Below, piece by piece: positions 1-9,329 of a stretch of 35,328 nt of DNA (positions are counted from its first letter, which is position 1; each line of letters starts with the position of its first letter). The stretch spans positions 1 through 35,328 of the forward strand of contig CAMWMS010000008.1 in assembly GCA_947175435.1 (NCBI GenBank), in the 5' to 3' direction. The notes under the pieces were generated by a model. It saw only the letters and a program-made list of their open reading frames with translations. It had not been told where the DNA came from and searched no databases. The DNA is from an uncultured Lachnospiraceae bacterium (GTDB taxonomy: Bacteria > Bacillota > Clostridia > Lachnospirales > Lachnospiraceae). A program made the position numbers and the translations under genes.

Positions 1-1
1 G

Positions 2-715
2 CACGCCATGTTATGTATCAAATTCAAGGCAAATCAGGTTATCAGCGGTGTTGTTATCAATATTCTGGCAATGGCGCTCACGGAGTTTATGACCAAACAG
101 ATCAACGCCAGCCTTTTCGGCGCTGCCTCCAATAAATTCGTGCTCGGTGTATCCGCGCGCCTTACGGTGCCGGGATTGTCACAGATTCCGGTGTTAGGTG
201 CAGTGTTTACCAACCTGTATCCTTTTGAGATCGTCATTGCGGTGATCGCCGTGATCGCATGGTATGTTCTGTATAAAACGAGATTCGGTCTGCATCTGCG
301 CGCCTGCGGCGACAATCCGCACGCAGTGGATGCAGCGGGTATTGAAGTAAGCCGCGTGCGTCTGATCGCCGTTATGGCTTCCGGCGCTCTGTCCGGTCTG
401 GGCGGCATCTGCTTTGCCTACTCGATCTCGGCTAACTTCTCATCGAATATCTATTCCGGCTACGGCTATCTCGCCATCGCCGCGCTGATTTTCGGCAACT
501 GGAAGATTATGCCCACTCTCGGCGCATGCCTGCTGTTCGGCTTCGCCCGCTCCGGCGGTTATGAGCTTGTGAAGATTCTGGAGATGCCCAGCAGCTATCA
601 GGATCTGGTAATGGTGCTTCCGTATGTGCTGACGCTGCTCATGCTGATCTTCTTCAGTAAGAAGAATCATTCGCCGAAGGCGCTGGGTGAGATATACGAC
701 AAGGGTGCGCGGTAA
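2..715 (+). CDS. ABC transporter permease, simple sugar/nucleoside (BmpA-associated, NupQ/YufQ-like) type, 5'-truncated
   Basis: ORF open to the window start (reads ...HAMLCIKFKANQVISGVVINILAMAL); motifs ANQVISG, LRACGDNPHAVDAAGI and multiple TM segments typical of this permease family. Confidence 0.85.
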   Translation, partial: HAMLCIKFKANQVISGVVINILAMALTEFMTKQINASLFGAASNKFVLGVSARLTVPGLSQIPVLGAVFTNLYPFEIVIAVIAVIAWYVLYKTRFGLHLRACGDNPHAVDAAGIEVSRVRLIAVMASGALSGLGGICFAYSISANFSSNIYSGYGYLAIAALIFGNWKIMPTLGACLLFGFARSGGYELVKILEMPSSYQDLVMVLPYVLTLLMLIFFSKKNHSPKALGEIYDKGAR

Positions 716-741
716 AACCCGCGCACCCCGAAGGCTGACTT

Positions 742-3700
742 CTATAAATATATTTCCTCCCCAAGTTTAAAAGAATACAAAATCTTCTCCGTGTTCCGAT
801 AACCGGAAGACTGTTCCAGCGCCTCCGCATAGTAATCGAGCTGCACATGATAACGCTTCGCCAACTGCTTCGCCGTCTCCACCGCATCCGTCTTATAATC
901 CAGCAGGACATACCTGCCGTCCTCCTCGAAGAAAACGTCGATAATGCCTTGGATAAGCACAGTCTCTTTCTGCGGGAAATCACCGTTTAAGCGATTCGCC
1001 GGAAGTCCCATAACAAAAGGCTGTTCCTTGTAGAGCCTGCCGGAGCGTGCCGCCGCGCCCATCCTTGCCGCGCTGCCGCTTGTCAAAAATGAGACGATCT
1101 TGGGCACCGATATTACCTTATAATATTCTTCCGAAAGCCTGCCGTCCCCCCGCATCTCTTCAAGCTGCGATCTTAGTAGTGCCTCCGCCGCTTTTTTATC
1201 TTTATTGACCTCATAAGTCAATTTTGTAAAATCAAACAACTCCATCACTTTATGAAAAGCGCTTCCGCGGGCAGAACCGCTGACGTGCTCGTCCTGTTTC
1301 AGAAATCCCGGCAGGTACGGCACCACCGTCTCCTCCTCATACAATTTGAAGGAAAAGTCGGTTTCCTCCTGCATTCCCGCCATTTTAAGCTCCGACACGG
1401 TTGTCTTGGTATACAGATCCCGCAGATTTTCATGGGGATACCGGTACGCGAAGCGATCCGCCATATAAGTCATAAGCGACACATCCGCGTCCCGTGAGGC
1501 ATCTGATAATAACAGCCTGCGCTTCGCCTCCTCCAGGCGTACCGCCTCTTCCAGTTTCTCTTCCACCCGGTCTTCCCAGCCGCTTAGCTCCACCTGTATG
1601 CTCATGTCCCGGTCATAGAACAGGCTGTCCGAATCAGGCTCTACTCCGCATTCCCGGTACAGCTCATCCATGCACCTGTTCCCGGCAAGCGCCGCCAGCA
1701 CAAGCTCCAGATAACTGCCCGTGCCAAGCAGCACACCGTAAGGCATCGTCTTCTCTTTCCTGTTCCGTATGGGAAGAAACGATAACACCGTCTTCTCCGG
1801 TGATTTCAGGGTTCCCGTCAGGATCAGCTTCTCTGCGGCTCTGGTCATCGCCACATACAGAATCCGCATTTCTTCCGCCAGATTGTCCACCCGCATCTTC
1901 TCGGCGATCACATTCTTACGCAGATCTTTTCCTCGCACGCGCTCTGCTGGATTCACATAGTCCACACCGATGCCGGCATCGATATCCAGCACGAGCCGCC
2001 CGTTTATATCTCTGGTCTGAAATCCTTTTGCCAGTCCTGCCACGAAGCAGACCGGAAATTCCAATCCTTTACTTTTATGTATGCTCATGATGCGCACCAC
2101 ATCCGCGTTCTCGTCCTGCAGTCCCGCTTCCCCGTAGTCTACCTCGTATTTTTCCAACTGCTCCATATAGCGCAGAAAATGATACAGACCGAAAAAGCTC
2201 GTCTTCTCATAATCCGCCGCCTTGACCATAAGCATCTCCACGTTGGCGCGGCGTTTGTTGCCCTCGGGTTTGACCGCCACGTAGTTGAGATAATCCGTCT
2301 CTCTGAGGATCGTCTGTAGCAATTCCTGCACGGAGAGATACGCGGACAGACCGCGGTAACGGCTGATACGATCCAGAAAGTTCCGGATCTTGTCAATAAA
2401 CTTCTTATCCTGCGCTTCTTCCATATCAGACTGTACATACTCTTTCACAGCATCATACAGATATCGCTTCTTCGGATATGCGGCGCGGATCAGCGCAATC
2501 TCCTCCTCACTGAATCCTCCCAGATAAGAATGCATTACACCGTACAGCGGAATATCCTGCAGCGGATTATCCAGTACTCTGAGGAAATGCAGCAGCTCCT
2601 GCACCTCACTCGCCGCGAAGTACCCTGTCCGCGATGTCATGTGCACCGGAATTCCCTCGCTCTCCAGAACACGCTTAAATACCTCGTCCCAGCCCGCGGT
2701 GGTGCGCATTAAGATAACGATATCGCGATATGACAGCGCGCGCAGTGCACCGCTCCCCCGATCCGTCACCGTAAACTCTCTCATCATCGTCCTGATCTTC
2801 GCCGCGATCCCATAAGCCTCCTGTTCCTTGGCAGAAAGATCTTCCGGCTTTTCGTCCGTCCGGAAAAGCAGTAATTCCGTGAGATTCACGCCGACTTCAG
2901 GCTGTTCCGGATACACCGCTCCCATATGGAGCGCCGCCAGATCATCGTAGACGATGCCGCCCACATCTTTACCCATGATCTGTTCAAAGACTGCATTGGT
3001 GGTGTTGAGCACTTGAAACCGGCTGCGGAAGTTCTGATGCAGATCAATCCTTTCGGCTTTCATTCCAACATCACTCTGCTGTCCGTTCCCGTTCAATTCT
3101 ATTTCCGCCTGTTCCTGACTGCTGCTTCCGTTCGTCTCCGTCTCCGCATGTTCCGGTCCGCCGTTCCCGTCCGGCTCCGTCTCCGCATGTTCCGGTCTAC
3201 CATTCCCGTCCGGCTCCGTCTCTACCTGTTCCTGACTGACGTAAGCCTCATACTTTTCCAGGAACAGCTCCGGTCTGGCCAGCCGGAACTTATAGATACT
3301 CTGCTTCACGTCTCCTACCATGAAGCGGTTATATCTGCCCTCGTCCTCACCCGATATGCAGGACAGAATGTACTCCTGCACCAGATTGCTGTCCTGATAC
3401 TCATCTATGAGTATTTCATGAAAATAGCTGCGGTATTCCAACGCCGTCTCCGTCGGAAGGCAGACTCCCTCCTCATCCGTCTGCACGAGAATCTGAAGCG
3501 CAAAATGCTCGATATCATTGAAATCCAACAGATTTTTGTCCCGTTTCTTCCGGTCAAAAGCCTCCTTGAAAGCAAGCGTCAGATCCGCCAGCGCCTCCAC
3601 GGCCGTCCCGCAGGCTTCCATCTGCCGGAAGATTTGATCTTTATCTTTAAAAAAATATTTCTTCTGTAAGTCGCCGAGCCGTTCCTTAACCTGTGTCCGC

Positions 3701-4740
3701 AGATTCTTCGCCAGCTCCCGCTTGACTGGTGAAACCGTGTCGTCCTTCTTGGAAGGAAGCCTGTCAAAACGAAGCCCGTTAAAAGCCGCATAGAGAGCCT
3801 CATAGGTGCTCTGTCTCTCCCGTCTGTCATACTCTTCCGCCAAGCTGCTTTCTCCGTCACTTGTTCCGTCACACAAGCGTAGCAGCCTTTCCGTCATCTC
3901 CCGTTCCCGCTCCAGCAGTTCCCCGTACATATACGGTCCATCCGGCTCCTCACACAGACGGACTGCCTCTGTCAATTCCGTCACACAACCCGCAAGGAGA
4001 AATCTCGTCTGCCGCAGCAGCTCCGCCACCCAAGGGATATCTTCGAATGCCGCTTTCCTGCCGTTCTCTGCTTCCTCCGCCGAATCCGCTTCAGCCGTTT
4101 CCTCACCACGCTCTGCCGCCGTCTGCTGCCCCGGCACAATCCGATAATCCTGCTTCCGCTCTTCCAGCCACACTTCCGGAAACGGCGTGCTCATGGCAAA
4201 ATCATAGAGCTTGATAACGATCTCTTCCACCGCCGTATCCCTGCTGCCCACGCTGAAATACTCTATGCAATTGATAAACTCCGGCCTTTCCTGCTTATAG
4301 CAGTCCTCCAGCACCTCCGCCAGCACTTCCTGCCGCAGCAGCTTGACCTCTCCCTCCTCTGCTATCCGGAAGGCAGGGTCCAGTCCTATGGTATGGAACT
4401 GATTGCGCAGGACAAAAAGACAGAAACTGTCAATCGTCGTGATCCGTGCATTGTGCAACAGGGCAGCCTGCCTCTGTAAATGCTCATTCTCCGGATCGGC
4501 AGCCAAACGATCGTTTAACGCTCTGCTGATGCGCTCCCGCATCTCCGCCGCCGCCGCATTTGTGAAGGTCACCACCAGAAGCCTGTCGATATCTACCGGA
4601 TGCGCACTGTCGCTCACCATCTTAACGATCCGCTCCACCAACACAGCAGTCTTCCCCGACCCGGCCGCCGCGGACACCAGCACATTGCGTCCCCGTACGT
4701 CAATCACTCTCTGTTGTTTTTCGGTAAATAAAATCCCCAT
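742..4740 (-). CDS. addA: ATP-dependent helicase/nuclease subunit A (AddA)
   Basis: Walker A VSAAAGSGKTAVLVERI, UvrD-type motifs (DEYQDSN, VGDVKQSIYKFRLA, RILYVAMTRA), C-terminal nuclease motif VLLDYKTD. ATG at 4740 (MGILFTEKQQRVID) preceded by GGGAGAG is preferred over the ORF-track start at 4788. Confidence 0.95.
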   Translation of the reverse strand: MGILFTEKQQRVIDVRGRNVLVSAAAGSGKTAVLVERIVKMVSDSAHPVDIDRLLVVTFTNAAAAEMRERISRALNDRLAADPENEHLQRQAALLHNARITTIDSFCLFVLRNQFHTIGLDPAFRIAEEGEVKLLRQEVLAEVLEDCYKQERPEFINCIEYFSVGSRDTAVEEIVIKLYDFAMSTPFPEVWLEERKQDYRIVPGQQTAAERGEETAEADSAEEAENGRKAAFEDIPWVAELLRQTRFLLAGCVTELTEAVRLCEEPDGPYMYGELLEREREMTERLLRLCDGTSDGESSLAEEYDRRERQSTYEALYAAFNGLRFDRLPSKKDDTVSPVKRELAKNLRTQVKERLGDLQKKYFFKDKDQIFRQMEACGTAVEALADLTLAFKEAFDRKKRDKNLLDFNDIEHFALQILVQTDEEGVCLPTETALEYRSYFHEILIDEYQDSNLVQEYILSCISGEDEGRYNRFMVGDVKQSIYKFRLARPELFLEKYEAYVSQEQVETEPDGNGRPEHAETEPDGNGGPEHAETETNGSSSQEQAEIELNGNGQQSDVGMKAERIDLHQNFRSRFQVLNTTNAVFEQIMGKDVGGIVYDDLAALHMGAVYPEQPEVGVNLTELLLFRTDEKPEDLSAKEQEAYGIAAKIRTMMREFTVTDRGSGALRALSYRDIVILMRTTAGWDEVFKRVLESEGIPVHMTSRTGYFAASEVQELLHFLRVLDNPLQDIPLYGVMHSYLGGFSEEEIALIRAAYPKKRYLYDAVKEYVQSDMEEAQDKKFIDKIRNFLDRISRYRGLSAYLSVQELLQTILRETDYLNYVAVKPEGNKRRANVEMLMVKAADYEKTSFFGLYHFLRYMEQLEKYEVDYGEAGLQDENADVVRIMSIHKSKGLEFPVCFVAGLAKGFQTRDINGRLVLDIDAGIGVDYVNPAERVRGKDLRKNVIAEKMRVDNLAEEMRILYVAMTRAAEKLILTGTLKSPEKTVLSFLPIRNRKEKTMPYGVLLGTGSYLELVLAALAGNRCMDELYRECGVEPDSDSLFYDRDMSIQVELSGWEDRVEEKLEEAVRLEEAKRRLLLSDASRDADVSLMTYMADRFAYRYPHENLRDLYTKTTVSELKMAGMQEETDFSFKLYEEETVVPYLPGFLKQDEHVSGSARGSAFHKVMELFDFTKLTYEVNKDKKAAEALLRSQLEEMRGDGRLSEEYYKVISVPKIVSFLTSGSAARMGAAARSGRLYKEQPFVMGLPANRLNGDFPQKETVLIQGIIDVFFEEDGRYVLLDYKTDAVETAKQLAKRYHVQLDYYAEALEQSSGYRNTEKILYSFKLGEEIYL
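3076..3231 (-). repeat. In-frame tandem repeat, 4 x 39 bp (4 x 13 aa) inside addA
   Basis: Units EQVETEPDGNGRP / EHAETEPDGNGGP / EHAETETNGSSSQ / EQAEIELNGNGQQ fill 156 bp exactly. Confidence 0.9.
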
Positions 4741-4766
4741 ATTACTCTCCCATTCTTGCTCAACCT

Positions 4767-4818
4767 GCAAGTTTGGGCGCAAGCACAAACTTGCGTGTGA
4801 AAAATTTATTTTTCACAC
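4767..4818 (-). other. Two adjacent perfect hairpins in the addB-addA junction
   Basis: GCAAGTTTG (4767-4775)/CAAACTTGC (4786-4794) and GTGTGAAAAA (4795-4804)/TTTTTCACAC (4809-4818); the second reaches the addB stop codon. Confidence 0.75.
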
Positions 4819-7800
4819 TACTCTTGCTCCTGTGCCCTGGCTACCGATTGTTTATCGTTTAACTCTTCCCGCATCCCCTGCAGTGCCTCATCCGCACTCA
4901 TTTTAGGCAATTTCCGCATCTGATAGCCCTCGATCCGGCTGTCGTAGCCGCACACACTACTGTACGCACAGTACGTACATGCCTGACTACCATTCTGCTC
5001 ATAAGGATTGACCGATATATTGCCGGACAAAATCCCGCTTCCGAGCTGTCGAATTTTTTGGTTTACATAATTTGAAACCATATGCATATCCTCTTCGCTT
5101 ATGACGCTGGAATACGCCGAGAAGGAACCATCTTTTTTCCGCTCTAGCGGCAAAATCATGGACTTATCCGTAAATTCTCCGTCTAACAGTCTCACAGCCT
5201 CGTCGCTTTCATTGACCATTCCGGTCATCTTGAGTTCCTGTAACAGTTTACTATTGATCTGCTCCGGCGTCATACTCCCGTCGTCCTCTACCATCGGATC
5301 GTCGATATGATAGTACAGCATTGCCGCCGGTACGATCTTTTTATCCGGATGCTTCTTCTGTTCCATCTCCACCGCCGCATTCATATAGACCACAAGCTGC
5401 AGCTGCAGCCCGTAGTAGAGCGCCGCCAGATCGAACCGGCGGGTGCCGGATTTATAATCTATGACTTTCACATAGACTGAATCCTGCGTCTCGCATGTAT
5501 CCACCCTGTCAATACGCCCCCGCAGGCGCATTTTTTCCTGCTCATTCAGCGCAATATTGAGCGCGTCCAAGTCCTCGATCATGGAGAACGACATCTCGAA
5601 CCGCTCCGGCACGAAGGAACCTTTCTTAAGCTGTGCCTGCAGAGTCAGCACCGTGCGCCTTAAGATCCTAGTCATGCGCTTTAGTAAGTGCTGATTGCGG
5701 GCACTGCTGTATAGAATCGTCTCCCCATAATTCACCGCATAAGCCTCTATGGCCTCCGCCACGATCCGCTGCGCCGCGTCCTCCGGAAAATCAAACCACG
5801 TATAGCCGTACTCCGCCAATTTATCCGCAAAAAGCTCCAATACGCCGTGGAACACATTTCCCATATCTACATCCTCGAAACTGTAGTCGGCCCGTTCGCG
5901 AAGCGCCAGCCCATATTGCAGGAAATGTCCGTAAGCACAGGCGGCATACTTCTCCAAACGACTGACACTGTTCTGCAAAAGCGTTCCATAGAGCGTCTGC
6001 GTCACCAGCTTGGACAGCGGTGTGTCCTGATAACGGTAGAAAGCCGTCTCGACCAGCCGGTCTACCGTATCCTGATACTGCTTTCCTGCGTGGTAACTGT
6101 GATAAAAGGTATACATCCGACGCTTCTCTTCTCCGTCCAACCTGCCGCCTGCATACTCCCGCAGCATGTCCGCCATGAGACCGATCCCGTCCGCACCGCA
6201 CACGAGCTGCTTCTCCACCGGATCATTCTCCGGCATTTTCACCATAAGAGCCGGGTAAAGTTTTCTTACCAGATCAATGAGATAAGCCGGGCGGAGACTC
6301 TTGCCGTCACTGCCCATCTTGGCATAGGATAAATACAACTGCTCCGAAGGCTTCGTCATATTCAGATAGAGATACAGCCGCTGTATATACATCTGCTGTC
6401 TGGGCGAAGGTGCCAGTTCCAGTTCCGATTCCCTTAAGAATTCCCGGTCTATATCCGAAATGATCCCGCCGTTTCCCGCACTCTTGGGTATATTGCCGTC
6501 GTTTACGCCGAGGAAAAAGAGCACCTTAACCTGTTTCAACCGGGTTCTCTCGATATCGCCCACAAGCACCCTGTCCACATTCTGGGGGATCGTTCCCACA
6601 CTGATCTCCGTAAGCCCGGAGTCAAGAATATCGGCAAATTCCCTGCGATCCATCTTTTCCTCCGTGAGCAGCCCGTAGATCTGATCTAACAGATCGATCA
6701 CCAGCGCATAGATCTGCCCGTATTCTTTCGCCCGCGCCAAGTCACCCTGCTCCTTAAATCTGCGCTCATAGTTTGCCAGCTTCTGTTGCAACTCATTTCG
6801 TGCCAGAAAATCATAAAGAGCGCGCACCATCTCTCCCGCCGTCCCGGCCGGTTCCAATAGCGGTGCAAGCTGTTTCGTCAGATTCTCCCTCATGACATTA
6901 TACTTTTCCAACTGCCGCAGGGCTTCCTCCTCGCCCTCCTTACTTTCTTCTTTATAGATAAAAGGGGCGCTCCATTTCTTACGGCCACGGATACCGAATC
7001 TGCGGACATAATTCTCCAACCGATCCGTCTCCTCTGTGTCGAATCCCGTAAGCCCCGTGCGCAGATAGTGAAAGACCGATTCGGGACTGAAATCCTGCAG
7101 CACGATCTGCAGGGCGCTTCTGATATATTCCGTAAAAGGATTGCGCAGAATCCCTCTTGTGTGATCTAAGTAGATCGGAATGCCGAACTTGGCAAACTCT
7201 TCCTCCACAAGGCTGCCGTATACTTCCATATCGCCTGTGACTACGGCAATATCGCGGTACTGCAGGCCTCCAACATTATGTAAACCATCCCCCGTCTGTT
7301 CACTGCTGCTCATCGAATCCACATTGCCGCAAGTCCTCATAAGCAGCTTACGAATCGCAATACAAGTCTGCCTGACTTCTTCTTTCGGGGTAGATGCCTC
7401 GAATACATGAATGCTCTCTACCGCCTCTTCATATGCTTCGGCAGGATAACGGAACAGATTCCTCTCCAGATGAGACAGCTCGCCATTTCGCGCAAACCGC
7501 GGCAGTCTGCCCTCTACCCTGTCTGTGCACCACACCGGCCGCTCCTCCTGTACATCCACCTGCTTTGCCAGTCTGCGCAGATCGGCCACCGTTTTTCTGC
7601 TCAAATGAAATAGCTTATGCTCTCCGTCGGGCTGATAAGGATTCTCCCTGTCGTCAATGGTTACTGTAATAATGACTTGTTTAGTCAACCGTATCAATTC
7701 CTGAATGACACGATTCTGAATAGGTGTAAATCCCGTAAATCCGTCAAAGGCGATCACACTGTTTCTGATGATCGCGGACTTAGGCAGCGCTTCCCTAAGT

Positions 7801-8348
7801 CTGTCTAACGTCTCCTCCGTGGTGATGAACTTCTCATGGATATAGTCCAGAAAAGCCTGATACAGCACATTCAGATCCTGCAGCTTATAGTACAGCGCTC
7901 CTCGGGATTTCGCATAATCGGCCAGTTTCTCCATCTCCTGCGTACCGATTCCGTACTGCATAAATTCCGAAATAGCCGACTTTACCTCATGAATGTAACC
8001 GATCTTATGAAGATGCGAACCCATGACTTTTAACTGCCCCTGACACTGTTTCGCCACCTTGCGCAGCACCAGACTCTTCCCTGTATCGTCCAGCACCGGC
8101 ACATCCTCATAACCCACCTCATCCAAGATGCGGTGGGTTAGCCTGCCGAAGCTCAATACGTCTATATTCATAATAATATGTCTGGGATGTTCCACCACCA
8201 GATCCATCTGGGTCTGCATGGTGAACTGATCGGGCACGATCAGCAGATAATCCGTCTGCGGACTGCGCTGCGCTGCCTCTATGATGTCATCGTGAAGTTT
8301 CCTGCTTTTGCCGGAGCCTGACGCTCCAAAATAAAATTGAAGTGACAC
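4818..8348 (-). CDS. addB: ATP-dependent helicase/nuclease subunit B (AddB)
   Basis: N-terminal LQFYFGASGSGKS P-loop, C-terminal nuclease motif KVIDYKSGTRRFD and Cys motif ACTYCAYSSVCGYD (4Fe-4S type); adjacent to addA. GTG at 8348 preceded by AGAGGA looks like a better start than 8426. Confidence 0.93.
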   Translation of the reverse strand: MSLQFYFGASGSGKSRKLHDDIIEAAQRSPQTDYLLIVPDQFTMQTQMDLVVEHPRHIIMNIDVLSFGRLTHRILDEVGYEDVPVLDDTGKSLVLRKVAKQCQGQLKVMGSHLHKIGYIHEVKSAISEFMQYGIGTQEMEKLADYAKSRGALYYKLQDLNVLYQAFLDYIHEKFITTEETLDRLREALPKSAIIRNSVIAFDGFTGFTPIQNRVIQELIRLTKQVIITVTIDDRENPYQPDGEHKLFHLSRKTVADLRRLAKQVDVQEERPVWCTDRVEGRLPRFARNGELSHLERNLFRYPAEAYEEAVESIHVFEASTPKEEVRQTCIAIRKLLMRTCGNVDSMSSSEQTGDGLHNVGGLQYRDIAVVTGDMEVYGSLVEEEFAKFGIPIYLDHTRGILRNPFTEYIRSALQIVLQDFSPESVFHYLRTGLTGFDTEETDRLENYVRRFGIRGRKKWSAPFIYKEESKEGEEEALRQLEKYNVMRENLTKQLAPLLEPAGTAGEMVRALYDFLARNELQQKLANYERRFKEQGDLARAKEYGQIYALVIDLLDQIYGLLTEEKMDRREFADILDSGLTEISVGTIPQNVDRVLVGDIERTRLKQVKVLFFLGVNDGNIPKSAGNGGIISDIDREFLRESELELAPSPRQQMYIQRLYLYLNMTKPSEQLYLSYAKMGSDGKSLRPAYLIDLVRKLYPALMVKMPENDPVEKQLVCGADGIGLMADMLREYAGGRLDGEEKRRMYTFYHSYHAGKQYQDTVDRLVETAFYRYQDTPLSKLVTQTLYGTLLQNSVSRLEKYAACAYGHFLQYGLALRERADYSFEDVDMGNVFHGVLELFADKLAEYGYTWFDFPEDAAQRIVAEAIEAYAVNYGETILYSSARNQHLLKRMTRILRRTVLTLQAQLKKGSFVPERFEMSFSMIEDLDALNIALNEQEKMRLRGRIDRVDTCETQDSVYVKVIDYKSGTRRFDLAALYYGLQLQLVVYMNAAVEMEQKKHPDKKIVPAAMLYYHIDDPMVEDDGSMTPEQINSKLLQELKMTGMVNESDEAVRLLDGEFTDKSMILPLERKKDGSFSAYSSVISEEDMHMVSNYVNQKIRQLGSGILSGNISVNPYEQNGSQACTYCAYSSVCGYDSRIEGYQMRKLPKMSADEALQGMREELNDKQSVARAQEQE

Positions 8349-8456
8349 TTGTACGATCCTCTGTTCTTGCGGCAGCAGCAATACATCTTCCGAATATACC
8401 GCCGCCATCCATATGTCCATACACATGATACCACAGGAGAGGAGAATTATCTATCT

Positions 8457-9098
8457 TTAAAAGTCCATCCGCTCTACAATATCCGCCCACGCTTCCTCAT
8501 CGATCTCCTCATCGCGGAAAAGCTTCTTCTTATCCTCATCCGTGATCTTGCGGATCACTTTGCACGGATTACCCGCCGCTATGCACCAGTCAGGAATATC
8601 CTTAGTCACCACGCTGCCTGCGCCGATCACCACGTTATCTCCGATGTGCACGCCGGGACAGACTACCGTATTGCCGCCCAACCATACATTGTCGCCGATG
8701 GTCACCTCTTTGCCGTACTCATAGGCGGAATTACGGCTCACCGGATGAACCGGATGCCCCGCCGTATAAATCGCCACATTAGGTGCCATCTGGCAGTTGT
8801 CACCGATCCTGATCTTCGCCACATCCAGCAGAGTGCAGTTATAGTTTGCAAAAAAGTTCTTTCCCACCTCGATATGCTTTCCATAATCACAATAAAACGG
8901 CGGATTCACGAAAGCATCCTCGGATTTTCCGAAAAGCTCCTTCACGGTCTCCCGTATCCCCGCAAAATCAGAACGATCCATGAAATTTAATTTCTGCAAA
9001 ATTTTCCTGCATACCAACTGCTCTTCAAAAATACTGTCATCTGAAATATACGCCATTTCCGCGTCTCTACGCTGTAAGTTTGTCATCTTTGGTTTCAT
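8457..9098 (-). CDS. Sugar O-acetyltransferase, maltose/galactoside acetyltransferase-like, left-handed beta-helix
   Basis: Hexapeptide repeats; PPFYCDYGKHIEVGKNFFANYNCTLLDVAKIRIGDNCQMAPNVAIYTAGHP; IGAGSVVTKDIPDWCIAAGNPCKVIRKI. Confidence 0.92.
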   Translation of the reverse strand: MKPKMTNLQRRDAEMAYISDDSIFEEQLVCRKILQKLNFMDRSDFAGIRETVKELFGKSEDAFVNPPFYCDYGKHIEVGKNFFANYNCTLLDVAKIRIGDNCQMAPNVAIYTAGHPVHPVSRNSAYEYGKEVTIGDNVWLGGNTVVCPGVHIGDNVVIGAGSVVTKDIPDWCIAAGNPCKVIRKITDEDKKKLFRDEEIDEEAWADIVERMDF

Positions 9099-9329
9099 TC
9101 CGCTCCCTCCGTTTTTATAATCATATCACTGCAATACACTCAAATCAATGGCGCAAAACAAAAGATTGATAAATTCATTTAAAGCGAATATAATATATTC
9201 AAACAGTTTAAATTATATTTAATTCTATTTTTAATTTATCTGTTTAAATTAATTATATTTAATTCCATTATATATATTATATTTTAAACTTATTTAAATC
9301 TGTTTCTAAAAAATAAGGAGGCTCCAAGC

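Noticed and set aside
1494-2090. 198-aa plus-strand ORF rich in Pro/Ser
   Set aside because: Antisense shadow ORF of addA.
3076-3231. Regular 39-bp repeats suggesting a CRISPR array
   Set aside because: No unique spacers; units are directly adjacent, in frame and coding within addA.
2926-3669. 247-aa plus-strand ORF
   Set aside because: Antisense to addA, repetitive product from the minisatellite, no recognisable domain.
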